This document shows, in pieces, positions 41,762-50,406 of a stretch of 64,000 nucleotides of DNA (its first letter is position 1; every line of letters starts with the position of its first letter). Under the pieces are notes generated by a model. It ran no database searches. It was not told the DNA's origin and saw only the letters and a program-made list of their open reading frames with translations. Origin of the DNA: Ferrovibrio sp. MS7 (lineage in GTDB: Bacteria; Pseudomonadota; Alphaproteobacteria; Ferrovibrionales; Ferrovibrionaceae). The stretch is taken from NCBI RefSeq assembly GCF_038404985.1, contig NZ_JBBKBA010000002.1, positions 620,001-684,000 on the forward strand, written 5' to 3'. The position numbers and the translations under genes were made by a program.

Positions 41762-44681
41762 AGTCTATTCGATTCCGGCCGGCGCGCCTTTCCTCGAGGC
41801 GTTGGCGGCCGGCATTCTGCGCCGCCATGGCGCCGATCCCCCGGAACTCTCGCGTGTCACCATATTGCTGCCGACGCGGCGTGCCTGCCGTGCACTGGCG
41901 GAAGCCTTCCTGCGGCTTGGTGCTGCCCAGGGCCTGGCTGCCCTGCTGCTGCCGAGCATCCGCCCGCTTGGCGATATCGACGAGGATGAACTGGAACTGC
42001 GTGGCCTCGGCAACGATACCAGCCAGCCAATCCCGGACCTGCAGCGCGCGCTGCTGTTGACCCGGCTGCTGCGCGCCTCGCCGCTGGCCGGCGGCGATGC
42101 GGCGAATGCCTATCGCCTGGCGCAGAATCTGGCCGAGTTGCTGGATGCGGCAGCCACCGAGGAAGTCGGCCTCGACCGCCTGCCGGACCTGGTGCAGGGA
42201 GAACTTGCCGAGCATTGGCAACTGACACTGAAATTTCTCGCCGTGATCCGGGAGACCTGGCCCGCCATCAAAGCCGAGCGTCAGGGCCTGGATGCCGCCG
42301 AGCACCGGCGCATCACCATGCAGGCCTGGCTGGATTTCTGGCACAACCAGCCGCCCGAGGGCCCGGTGATCGCCGCCGGCTCCACCGGCACCATTCCCGC
42401 CACAGCCAGGCTGCTGCATCTGGTGGCGCGGCTGCCGCAGGGTGCCGTGGTGCTGCCGGGACTGGACGAGTCTTTGAGCGATGCCGCCTGGAGCGAAATC
42501 CGCACCGAACCGACCCATCCGCAGCATGCGCTAGCGCTGCTGCTGGACAAGCTCGGCATCCTGCGCGGGGAGGTGCAACGCTGGCCGGAAGCTGCCGAGC
42601 CCGGCGCGCGCGTCGCGCTGTTGCGCGAAGCCCTGTTGCCGCCGGCGGAAACCCATGGCTGGCGTGAACTGCCGCCACCGCAGGATGCCGCTTTCGCCGG
42701 CCTGCAGCGCATCGAGGCGCCTGGCCCGCGCGAGGAGGCGCTCGCCATCGCCCTGGCCTTGCGCGAGACGCTGGAAGACCCTGAACGCACCGCGGCATTG
42801 ATCACGCCGGACCGCAATCTGGCGCGGCGCGTGGCGGCGGAATTGCAGCGCTATGGCATCGCTGTCGATGATTCCGCCGGCCTGCCGTTGCTCAACACGC
42901 CGCCCGCGGTGTTTCTGCGGCTGGTGACGCAGGTGGCCGGCAGCGACTGCGCGCCGGTGGAATTGCTGGCCTTGCTGAAACATCCCTTCTGCATGCTGGG
43001 CGGTTCGCGGGCAGTCCTGCTCGACTGGGCGCGGCAGCTTGAACGGTTCGCGCTGCGCGTCAACGAACCAGGCGGTGGCCTCGGCGTGATTGCCGCACGG
43101 CTGCAGAAGCGCTCCGATCTGCTGCCGCTGCTGGCGCAGTTCCGTCAGGCAATGGCACCGCTGCAGACGGCCCTGGCGCAAGCCGAACCATCTTTGCCGA
43201 TGCTGACCCAGGCACTGATCGAAACCGCTGAATTGCTGAGTGCACCGCCGGCGGGTGAAACCCCGCCGCTGTGGCAGCGCGAAGCCGGCGAGGCTTTGCA
43301 TGCATTGCTACTCGATATCCTGGCGCAGGGTGGCGAACTCGGCCCGGTGCAGCCGGACGAATGGCCACGCCTGTTCGAGGCTTTGCTCGAAGGCCGTGTG
43401 GTGCGGCCACGCTATGGCAGCCATCCGCGCCTCAGCATCCTCGGCCTGCTGGAAGCCCGCCTGGTGCAGGCGGACCGCGTCATCCTTGGCGGCCTGAACG
43501 AAGGCACCTGGCCACCGCAGGCGCAGGAAGATGCCTGGCTCAGCCGGCCAATGCGGGCCGCTCTCGGCCTGCCACCGCCGGAGCGCCGCCTGGGCCAGAC
43601 CGCGCATGACTTCGTGCAGGCGGCATCGCGGTCTGACGTGATATTAAGCCGCGCCATCAAGGTGGACGGTACGCCCACGGTGCCGGCGCGCTGGCTGCTG
43701 CGGCTGGCGGCAAGGCTCGGCGAGGACAGGCGCTGGAAAGCCACCCTGGCGCCGCGCTATCTCGATTGGGCGGCGGCGCTGGATAAGCCACTTGGCAAGA
43801 TTGCGATGGAGCCGCCGATGCCGCGCCCGCCGCTCGAGGCACGGCCACGCAGCCTGTTCGTCACCGCCGTGGAGCAATGGGTGCGCGATCCCTATGCGCT
43901 CTATGCCCGCCATATCCTGAAATTGCGCAAGCTGGAGGAACTGGCCCAGCCGGCCGATGCGCGCATGCGCGGCAATGTGATCCACGATGTGCTGGAACGT
44001 TTTCTAAAACAGCACCCCGATGCCCTGCCGCCGCGCGATGTGGCGCTGGCTGAATTGCTCAAGCTCGGCCGCGACGCTTTCAAGCCCTGGATGCATCAGG
44101 CGGAAGTGGCGGCCCTGTGGTGGCCGCGTTTCGAACGCGCCATGGCCTGGTTCATCGATTACGAAGCCAAACGTCGCGCCCGTGGCTTCCGCCCCGCCGT
44201 GCTGGAACAGGAAGGCGAGATGCTGGTCGGCGGCGATTTCACGCTGAAGGCGCGTGCCGACCGCATCGACCGCCATGACGATGGCAGTCTGGCGATTCTC
44301 GACTACAAGACCGGCCAGCCGCCTTCCAAGGATCAGGTGCATGCCGGCCTGGCGCCGCAATTGCCGCTGGAAGCGGCCATCGCCAAAGCCGGCGGCTTTA
44401 CCGATCTGCCACCGGGCAGCATAGCGGAACTGGTCTATATCCGGCTGCATGGTGGCGAGACTTCAGGCGAGGAACGCCGCATCGAGCCAGATACAAAGAA
44501 GAAAATTCCACCCGCCGATGAACTGACCAATCAGGCCCTGGAACGCTTTCAGCACTGGATCCGGCGCTTCGATGATCCGGCGACGCCGTATCTCTCGCGG
44601 CCCAGGCCGCAATTCCTCAGCTATGCCGGCGACTACGACCATCTGGCACGCGTCGCCGAACGCAGCCTGGACGAGGAATGA
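41745..44681 (+). CDS. addB: Double-strand break repair protein AddB
   Basis: 978 aa from the ATG at 41745; the open frame extends back to 41529 inside murU but without family similarity. It is the alphaproteobacterial AddB form: VYSIPAGAPFLEALA at the start in place of a good Walker A, the ILLPTRRACRALAEAFL segment near 45, VILGGLNEGTWPP near 577, and a C-terminal PD-(D/E)XK nuclease with VIHDVLERFLKQ and the catalytic DYKTGQPP near 850. It forms the AddAB helicase-nuclease with AddA, which resects breaks up to Chi-like sites. The ATGA overlap with addA implies equal synthesis. Confidence 0.94.
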   Translation: MAAAPRVYSIPAGAPFLEALAAGILRRHGADPPELSRVTILLPTRRACRALAEAFLRLGAAQGLAALLLPSIRPLGDIDEDELELRGLGNDTSQPIPDLQRALLLTRLLRASPLAGGDAANAYRLAQNLAELLDAAATEEVGLDRLPDLVQGELAEHWQLTLKFLAVIRETWPAIKAERQGLDAAEHRRITMQAWLDFWHNQPPEGPVIAAGSTGTIPATARLLHLVARLPQGAVVLPGLDESLSDAAWSEIRTEPTHPQHALALLLDKLGILRGEVQRWPEAAEPGARVALLREALLPPAETHGWRELPPPQDAAFAGLQRIEAPGPREEALAIALALRETLEDPERTAALITPDRNLARRVAAELQRYGIAVDDSAGLPLLNTPPAVFLRLVTQVAGSDCAPVELLALLKHPFCMLGGSRAVLLDWARQLERFALRVNEPGGGLGVIAARLQKRSDLLPLLAQFRQAMAPLQTALAQAEPSLPMLTQALIETAELLSAPPAGETPPLWQREAGEALHALLLDILAQGGELGPVQPDEWPRLFEALLEGRVVRPRYGSHPRLSILGLLEARLVQADRVILGGLNEGTWPPQAQEDAWLSRPMRAALGLPPPERRLGQTAHDFVQAASRSDVILSRAIKVDGTPTVPARWLLRLAARLGEDRRWKATLAPRYLDWAAALDKPLGKIAMEPPMPRPPLEARPRSLFVTAVEQWVRDPYALYARHILKLRKLEELAQPADARMRGNVIHDVLERFLKQHPDALPPRDVALAELLKLGRDAFKPWMHQAEVAALWWPRFERAMAWFIDYEAKRRARGFRPAVLEQEGEMLVGGDFTLKARADRIDRHDDGSLAILDYKTGQPPSKDQVHAGLAPQLPLEAAIAKAGGFTDLPPGSIAELVYIRLHGGETSGEERRIEPDTKKKIPPADELTNQALERFQHWIRRFDDPATPYLSRPRPQFLSYAGDYDHLARVAERSLDEE

Positions 44682-47600
44682 CCATGGCAGCGCGCGGCGA
44701 GGATGATCTGCTGCTGCATACGCGCAATCAGCGCGGCGCCGCCGATCCAGGACTTTCGGCCTGGGTGGCGGCCAATGCCGGCTCGGGCAAGACCAGCGTG
44801 CTGGTCGACCGCGTGACACGGCTGCTGCTCGCCGGCACGCGGCCAAACGGCATCCTCTGCCTCACCTTCACCAAGGCCGCCGCCGCCGAAATGGCCAACC
44901 GCCTGAACAAGCGGCTGGGCGACTGGGCCTTGCTGCCGGACGACAAGCTGCGCCCGGCCCTTACCGACCTGCTCAGCCGCCCGGCAACGGCTGGCGATCT
45001 CGATACCGCGCGGCGGCTTTTCGCCCGCACCCTGGAAGCGCCTGGCGGCCTGCGGCTGCAGACCGTGCATGCCTTCTGCGAAGCCCTGCTGAAACGGTTT
45101 CCGGTGGAAGCAGGCGTGCCGCCGCATTTCAGCATCGCCGACGAGCCCCGCGCCGCCGAACTGATGCAGGCCGCACGCGAGCGCATGCTGCGCCGTGCGC
45201 TGCAGGAAGACGGCTTGAGCGAGGCCTTGCTGTTCATTGCCGAGCGGCTGGACGATGCCCGTTTCGACAAGCTGCTGCGCGCCCTGCTGAACAAGCGCCG
45301 CGACCTGGTGCAATGGTTCGATGCCGCCGGCGGCGTTGAGAATGCCATCGCCGAATTGCGCCAGCGGCTGAATGTGCAGGCGGATAGCGAGACCGCGTTG
45401 ATCGCCAGCCATATCGCCTCGATGCCGGTGGCGGATCTGCGCCGGGCCGTTGCCGCGCTGAGCCAGGGCAGCAAGAACGATACGCAGCTTGCCGATAAAC
45501 TGGCACCGTGGCTTGGTGACGAGCTGCCTGCTGCGCGGTTTCTGCAGGAATGGCTGCCGGCCTTCTTTACCAGCGAAGGCGAGCCACGGAAGAAACTGGC
45601 CAACAAGGATGCGCTGAAACTCTGCCCCGATGCCGATGATATTCTGCAGGCCGAGCAGCAGCGCCTGATGACTTTGCGCGACCAGCTCAATGCGCTGCTG
45701 GTACTGCGCGCCTCCGCCAGCCTGCTGCGGCTGGGGGCTGAATTGCTGGACGGCTACGCCTCGGCCAAGCGCGCCCAGGGCCTGCTGGATTACGATGACC
45801 TGATCCTGCGCAGCCGCGACCTGCTTACCGAGCCGACGCAGGTCGCCTGGGTGATGTTCAAACTGGATCAAGGCATCGACCATATCCTGGTGGATGAAGC
45901 GCAGGATACCAGCCCGGACCAGTGGCGCGTGATCGAGGCTTTGGCTGACGATTTCTTCACCGGCGCCGGTGCACGCCCGGGCCTGCGCACCGTCTTCGCG
46001 GTCGGCGATGCCAAGCAGTCGATCTATTCATTCCAGGGTGCGCGACCCAAGGCCTTCCTCGACATGCGCGACCGCTTCCGCCACAAGGCGGAGGATGCAG
46101 CGCTGACCTTCCGCGTGCTGCCGCTGCAGATGTCGTTCCGCTCGACACCAGCCGTGCTGCGGCTGGTGGATGCGGTATTCCGGCTGGAAGCGGCACAGGC
46201 CGGCGTTGTCGAACCGGGCGACGTGCTGGAGCATCGCGCCCGCCGCGCCGATGCGCCGGGCCGGGTGGAGCTGTGGCCCACCCTGGCGCCACCGGAACGC
46301 CAGGCGGCGGAGGCCTGGGATGTGCCGCTGGATTACATCGGCGCCGATGACCCGCGCGTCACCCTGGCAAAACGCATCGCGGGCCAAGTGAAATCCTGGC
46401 TTGGCCGCGAATGGCTGCCGGGCCAGGGCCGCATGGTGAGTGCCGGCGACGTGATGATCCTGGTGCGGCGGCGCAACGCCTTCTTCGATGCCATGGTGCG
46501 CGAACTGAAACTGGCCGATGTGCCGGTGGCCGGCGCCGACCGCATGCAGCTTGCCGAACAGATCGCGGTGCAGGACCTGCTCGCCATCGCCGACTTCTGC
46601 CTGTTGCCCGAGGATGACCTGACGCTTGCGACTGTGCTGAAGGGACCATTGTTCAATCTGCCCGAGGACGATCTCTTCGCGCTGTGCCATGAGCGCGGCG
46701 AGAAAGCCCGGCTGTGGCCCACGCTGCGCCGCCGTGCCGCCGAGAAGCCGCTCTGGACCAGCGCCGCCGAGGAACTGGGCACCCTGCTCAACCGCGCCGA
46801 CCGCACCACGCCGTTTGCCTTCTATGCCGAATTGCTCGGCGCCGGCGGTGGCCGGCAACGGCTGCTGGCGCGGCTGGGCCAGGAAGCCGATGAGCCGATC
46901 GACGAATTCCTTGCCGCCACCCTGGCCTATGAGCGCGAAGCCGCGCCCTCGCTGCAGGGCTTCGTTGCCTGGTTTCATGCCCATGCCGGCGAAGTGAAAC
47001 GCGACCTTGACCAGGGCCGTGGCGAGGTGCGCGTGCTGACCGTGCATGGTGCCAAGGGCCTGGAAGCGCCGATCGTGATCCTGCCCGACACCTGCGACCT
47101 GCCAAAGGCGCGCGAGGATGAAGGCCTGCTATGGCGCGAGGCGGAGACCGGCAGCAATCAAGGCAGCGCCTTGTTCTGGCCGCCGCGCAAGGAGCATGAC
47201 GTGGCGGAGACCGCCGCGATCCGGCAGCTACGCCAGGCCGCCCAGCTCGAGGAATACCGCCGCCTGCTCTATGTGGCACTCACCCGGGCCAAGGACCGCC
47301 TGATCGTCGCCGGCTATCTCAATGGCAAAACCGCCAAGAGCGGTGCGCCGGCGGGTAGTTGGTATGCACTGGTGCAGGCCGCTTTCGATACGCTGGAAGG
47401 CGTGACCGAAGCCGAATTGCCCTGGGGCGACACGGCCCGGATTTACGCCAATGCCGGCAGTGGGTCAGAAAAGCCCGAAAACCCCGAGGCCGAACGCGAA
47501 CGTGAGGCATTGCCGCCCTGGAGCCGCCTGCCGCCGGGACCGGAGCCAAGCCCGCCGCTGCCCTTGAGCCCTTCGCGCCCGGCCCGCGAGCCGGCACCGC

Positions 47601-48166
47601 CGCCAAGCCCAGCCCTGCCGCCGCGCCGCGCCGGCCTGCTGCGCGGCAAACTTATCCACCGCCTGCTGCAAAGCCTGCCCGAACTCGCGCCAGGGGAAAG
47701 AGCCTTGGCCGCACGCCGTTTCCTGGCGCATCCCGGCCATGGCCTGGCACTAGAGGAACAGGCGGAACTGGCCGAGGAAGTGTTGCGGCTGCTGGACGAT
47801 CCGGTCTTTGCGCCGGTATTCTCAGGGGCTGCCCGCGTCGAGGCGCCACTGGCTGGCCGCGTCGGCGACCGTATCGTGGTCGGCCGCGTGGATCGCCTGA
47901 TCGTGATGCCCGACAATGTGCTGGTGCTGGACTACAAGACCGACCGCCCGCCGCCCGCCAGCGCGGCAGAAACGGACCCTGCCTACCTGATGCAAATGGC
48001 CCTGTATACCGCCCTTTTGCGCGCGATTTTTCCGCGCCACCGGATCAGTGCCGCCCTGCTCTGGACGCATGGCCCAAGCCTGATGCCGCTGCCGGAAGAC
48101 CTGCTGTCTGCCTCACTGCATCGTGACTCGCCGCAAGCGCCCCCGGCTCCTAGCTTGAGACCATGA
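44678..48166 (+). CDS. addA: Double-strand break repair helicase AddA
   Basis: 1162 aa, UvrD-family helicase plus nuclease. Walker A AANAGSGKTSVLVDRV near residues 25-41, motif Ia CLTFTKAAAAEMANRL, motif II ILVDEAQDTSPDQW near 405, motif III VGDAKQSIYSFQGA near 445, motif V VHGAKGLEAPIVIL near 790, motif VI LLYVALTRAKDRL near 865. A Pro-rich linker at about 940-985 leads to the RecB-type nuclease with GKLIHRLLQ and catalytic VLDYKTDRPP near 1085. Full length. It is followed by a DUF1223 gene overlapping by four bases, not by the trxA gene that is usual here. Confidence 0.95.
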   Translation: MTMAARGEDDLLLHTRNQRGAADPGLSAWVAANAGSGKTSVLVDRVTRLLLAGTRPNGILCLTFTKAAAAEMANRLNKRLGDWALLPDDKLRPALTDLLSRPATAGDLDTARRLFARTLEAPGGLRLQTVHAFCEALLKRFPVEAGVPPHFSIADEPRAAELMQAARERMLRRALQEDGLSEALLFIAERLDDARFDKLLRALLNKRRDLVQWFDAAGGVENAIAELRQRLNVQADSETALIASHIASMPVADLRRAVAALSQGSKNDTQLADKLAPWLGDELPAARFLQEWLPAFFTSEGEPRKKLANKDALKLCPDADDILQAEQQRLMTLRDQLNALLVLRASASLLRLGAELLDGYASAKRAQGLLDYDDLILRSRDLLTEPTQVAWVMFKLDQGIDHILVDEAQDTSPDQWRVIEALADDFFTGAGARPGLRTVFAVGDAKQSIYSFQGARPKAFLDMRDRFRHKAEDAALTFRVLPLQMSFRSTPAVLRLVDAVFRLEAAQAGVVEPGDVLEHRARRADAPGRVELWPTLAPPERQAAEAWDVPLDYIGADDPRVTLAKRIAGQVKSWLGREWLPGQGRMVSAGDVMILVRRRNAFFDAMVRELKLADVPVAGADRMQLAEQIAVQDLLAIADFCLLPEDDLTLATVLKGPLFNLPEDDLFALCHERGEKARLWPTLRRRAAEKPLWTSAAEELGTLLNRADRTTPFAFYAELLGAGGGRQRLLARLGQEADEPIDEFLAATLAYEREAAPSLQGFVAWFHAHAGEVKRDLDQGRGEVRVLTVHGAKGLEAPIVILPDTCDLPKAREDEGLLWREAETGSNQGSALFWPPRKEHDVAETAAIRQLRQAAQLEEYRRLLYVALTRAKDRLIVAGYLNGKTAKSGAPAGSWYALVQAAFDTLEGVTEAELPWGDTARIYANAGSGSEKPENPEAEREREALPPWSRLPPGPEPSPPLPLSPSRPAREPAPPPSPALPPRRAGLLRGKLIHRLLQSLPELAPGERALAARRFLAHPGHGLALEEQAELAEEVLRLLDDPVFAPVFSGAARVEAPLAGRVGDRIVVGRVDRLIVMPDNVLVLDYKTDRPPPASAAETDPAYLMQMALYTALLRAIFPRHRISAALLWTHGPSLMPLPEDLLSASLHRDSPQAPPAPSLRP

Positions 48167-48912
48167 TGCGTAAGCTTTTCGGTAGCCTGATCCTCGCCCT
48201 TGCGCTTGGTCTGCCCGCCGCGCTTGGTCTTTCCAGTGTGCCAGCGCGGGCCGATCCGCCGACTCCGGTGGTGATCGAGATGTTCACCAGCCAGGGCTGC
48301 GCCTCCTGCCCCCCCGCCGACCTGCTGATGCAGGGTTGGGCCAATGACCGCCAGGTGATCGCGCTGTCGCTGCATGTCGATTACTGGGATTACCTCGGCT
48401 GGCGCGACACGTTCGCCAAGCGCGGCCATACCGACCGCCAGCAGGCCTATGCCAAGTATTCCGGTTCGCGCCAGGTCTATACGCCGCAGGCGGTGGTGAA
48501 CGGGCAGTATATCGCCGTGGGTTCCAACCGTGAGGCAGTGGAAGCCGCCGTGCGCAGTGCCATGAAGGACCGCCAGCTGGCGCTGAAGGCCGAGCGCGAT
48601 GCCGATGGCAAGCCGCTGCGCCTGGCCATTCCGGGGCGCAGGGAATGGGAAGGCGAGGCAACAATCTGGCTTTGCCTGTTCGACAAGCGCCATGACGTGA
48701 CCGTGCAGCGCGGCGAGAATAGCGGCAAGAGCCTGAGCTATGTGAACGTGGCACGTGCCTGGATCGATCTCGGGCGCTGGACCGGCGAGGCCGCCACGCT
48801 CGATCTGACTCCGAAGCTGGTCAGCTACGACTGGGACAATCGCGGCGCGGTTGTGATGGTGCAGGCGAAAAAGGGCCAGATCCTCGGCGCCATCGACCTG
48901 GGTGGTAAATAA
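48163..48912 (+). CDS. DUF1223 thioredoxin-like secreted protein
   Basis: 249 aa. A signal peptide (about residues 1-30, ending ARADPP) is followed by a thioredoxin-like core with EMFTSQGCASCPPADLLM near 39-56 (a C-x-x-C redox pair), SLHVDYWDYLGWRDTFAKRGHTDRQQAYA near 70-97, and the cis-Pro region VYTPQAVVNG near 104. The C-terminal part is a beta-rich extension typical of DUF1223. It is a predicted periplasmic oxidoreductase of unknown substrate. Its ATG overlaps the addA stop, occupying the place where trxA is usually found. Confidence 0.88.
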   Translation: MMRKLFGSLILALALGLPAALGLSSVPARADPPTPVVIEMFTSQGCASCPPADLLMQGWANDRQVIALSLHVDYWDYLGWRDTFAKRGHTDRQQAYAKYSGSRQVYTPQAVVNGQYIAVGSNREAVEAAVRSAMKDRQLALKAERDADGKPLRLAIPGRREWEGEATIWLCLFDKRHDVTVQRGENSGKSLSYVNVARAWIDLGRWTGEAATLDLTPKLVSYDWDNRGAVVMVQAKKGQILGAIDLGGK

Positions 48913-48958
48913 CGCTTCCTAATTGACGGAACCCGTCCGGAAGCCGAAGCTGAAAGCC

Positions 48959-49432
48959 ATGGCAGGCCCCTCTCCCTCCACATTGGCGCGGCTGCGCCCG
49001 GCGGAACGCCACGATACCCAGCGGCTGAAGCAGATCGCCAATGCCGCCTATGGCATCTATGCCGGCAGCATGGCGACGCCGCCCCAGCCGGTACGCGACG
49101 ATTATACCGCGCTGGTCAATGACGATGCCGTATTCGTTGCCGAGAGCCAGGAAGGGGTTGCCGGCTTCACCGTGCTGCTGCCGATTCACAACGCGCTGCT
49201 GCTGCATGCCCTGGCAGTGGCGCCGGAGGCACAACGCCAGGGCGTCGGCGCGCAATTGCTGCATTTCGCCCTCAGCCATGCCATCAGCCAGGGCTTGCCG
49301 GCCCTGGAAGTCTCGCTGGAGCGGGCCATGCTGCCACTGCTGGGCTGGTTCGGCCGCTTCGGCTTCGAAACCATCCGCTCGCCTGGCCCCGGCGGCTACC
49401 AACGCTATTATCTGCGGCGTAGACTGCCCTGA
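48959..49432 (+). CDS. GNAT-family N-acetyltransferase
   Basis: 157 aa from the ATG at 48959; a TTG at 48923 would extend it by twelve residues without a ribosome site. GNAT motif A is clear: ALLLHALAVAPEAQRQGVGAQLLHFAL (acetyl-CoA pyrophosphate loop Q/R-x-x-G-x-G/A near residues 95-105), with LPALEVSLERAM and WFGRFGFETI as the beta5/alpha4 part. Acceptor unknown. Same strand as the DUF1223 and NUDIX genes, with moderate spacing, so co-transcription is possible. Confidence 0.8.
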   Translation: MAGPSPSTLARLRPAERHDTQRLKQIANAAYGIYAGSMATPPQPVRDDYTALVNDDAVFVAESQEGVAGFTVLLPIHNALLLHALAVAPEAQRQGVGAQLLHFALSHAISQGLPALEVSLERAMLPLLGWFGRFGFETIRSPGPGGYQRYYLRRRLP

Positions 49433-49470
49433 CCAAGCATCAAAAATAGAAAAGTCCGAGGAAACACCCG

Positions 49471-50292
49471 ATGTCCGCTTCGCTGAAAGATGCCCCGGCC
49501 GCTGCCCCCAAGCCGGCGCTAGCCTCCTCCACCATGCTGATGCTGCGCGACGACGCCGAAGCCGGCCTGCAGGTCTTCATGGTGAAGCGCAATTACGCCA
49601 TCGATTTCGCCTCCGGCGCCCTGGTGTTTCCGGGCGGCAAACTGGCCGAGGGCGATAGCGACCCGCGCCTTGGCAACCATCTGCGCCAGGGCAGGCTGGG
49701 GGCCGACTTACTGCCCTATGCACTCGGCGCCATCCGCGAGAGCTTCGAGGAATCCGGCCTGCTGCTGGCGCGGGAGAAAGGGTCGGACCGCTTTCTCGAT
49801 GCCGCACGGGTGGAGAAACTCGATGGCTGGCGCGAGCCGCTCAACAAGGGCGAGAAAACCCTGCTCGACCTCGCCGAAGCCGAAGGTATTGAATATGCCG
49901 TGGATGCCGTTGTGCCCTTCGCGCATTGGGTCACGCCGGTGAGCATGCCGAAACGCTTCGATACCTGGTTCTTCCTGGCGCCGGCGCCAGCCGACCAGAT
50001 CGGCAGCCACGATGGCGGCGAATCCGTGGAATCCGAATGGATCAATCCCAACACCGCGCTGGCTGAGTGGGAAGCCAAGACCAAGACCATTGTCTTCGCC
50101 ACCCGCATGCAACTGGTAAAACTCGGCCGCAGCAGCACCAGCAGCGATGCCTTCAAGGCCTCTGCCGCCGATCCGATCATGACGGTGATGCCGGTGCTAG
50201 ACAAGGACGCGCCTGGCGAGCCGCATCTGCGCATTCCGGCTGAGGCCGGCTATGGCATCACCAGCGTGCCGCTCAGCCGCGTCGGGATGTAG
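49471..50292 (+). CDS. NUDIX hydrolase (NUDT7/19-like)
   Basis: 273 aa. The Nudix box is split by an insertion, as in the NUDT7/NUDT19 group: GALVFPGGKLAEGDSDPRL near residues 50-68, then ALGAIRESFEESGLLLA near 88-104 carrying the REx2EExG metal-binding core. That group acts on CoA and related diphosphates. The C-terminal TPVSMPKRFDTWFFLA segment near 150 fits the fold. Preceded by a GGAAACACC ribosome-site region. Its stop is followed at once by a composite palindromic repeat. Confidence 0.85.
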   Translation: MSASLKDAPAAAPKPALASSTMLMLRDDAEAGLQVFMVKRNYAIDFASGALVFPGGKLAEGDSDPRLGNHLRQGRLGADLLPYALGAIRESFEESGLLLAREKGSDRFLDAARVEKLDGWREPLNKGEKTLLDLAEAEGIEYAVDAVVPFAHWVTPVSMPKRFDTWFFLAPAPADQIGSHDGGESVESEWINPNTALAEWEAKTKTIVFATRMQLVKLGRSSTSSDAFKASAADPIMTVMPVLDKDAPGEPHLRIPAEAGYGITSVPLSRVGM

Positions 50293-50304
50293 CACCAGTC
50301 CAGC

Positions 50305-50398
50305 CGTCATACCCCGCGCAGGCGGGGTATCCACGAGTCGCTTTTTGCAACAACTGAAAAGCAACTCGTAGATGGTCCGCCTACGCGGACCATGACGA
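50305..50398. repeat. Composite REP-like palindromic element
   Basis: Three hairpins occur in a row: TACCCCGC-gcag-GCGGGGTA (50310-50329), ACGAGTcGCTTTT ... AAAAGCaACTCGT (50333-50369), and GGTCCGC-ctac-GCGGACC (50374-50391). The outer ends are GTCAT (50306-50310) and ATGACGA (50392-50398), so the whole unit is roughly mirror-symmetric. It lies between the convergent NUDIX and htpG genes. A likely dual terminator or REP-type repeat; no coding sense. Confidence 0.8.
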
Positions 50399-50406
50399 TC
50401 AACAGC

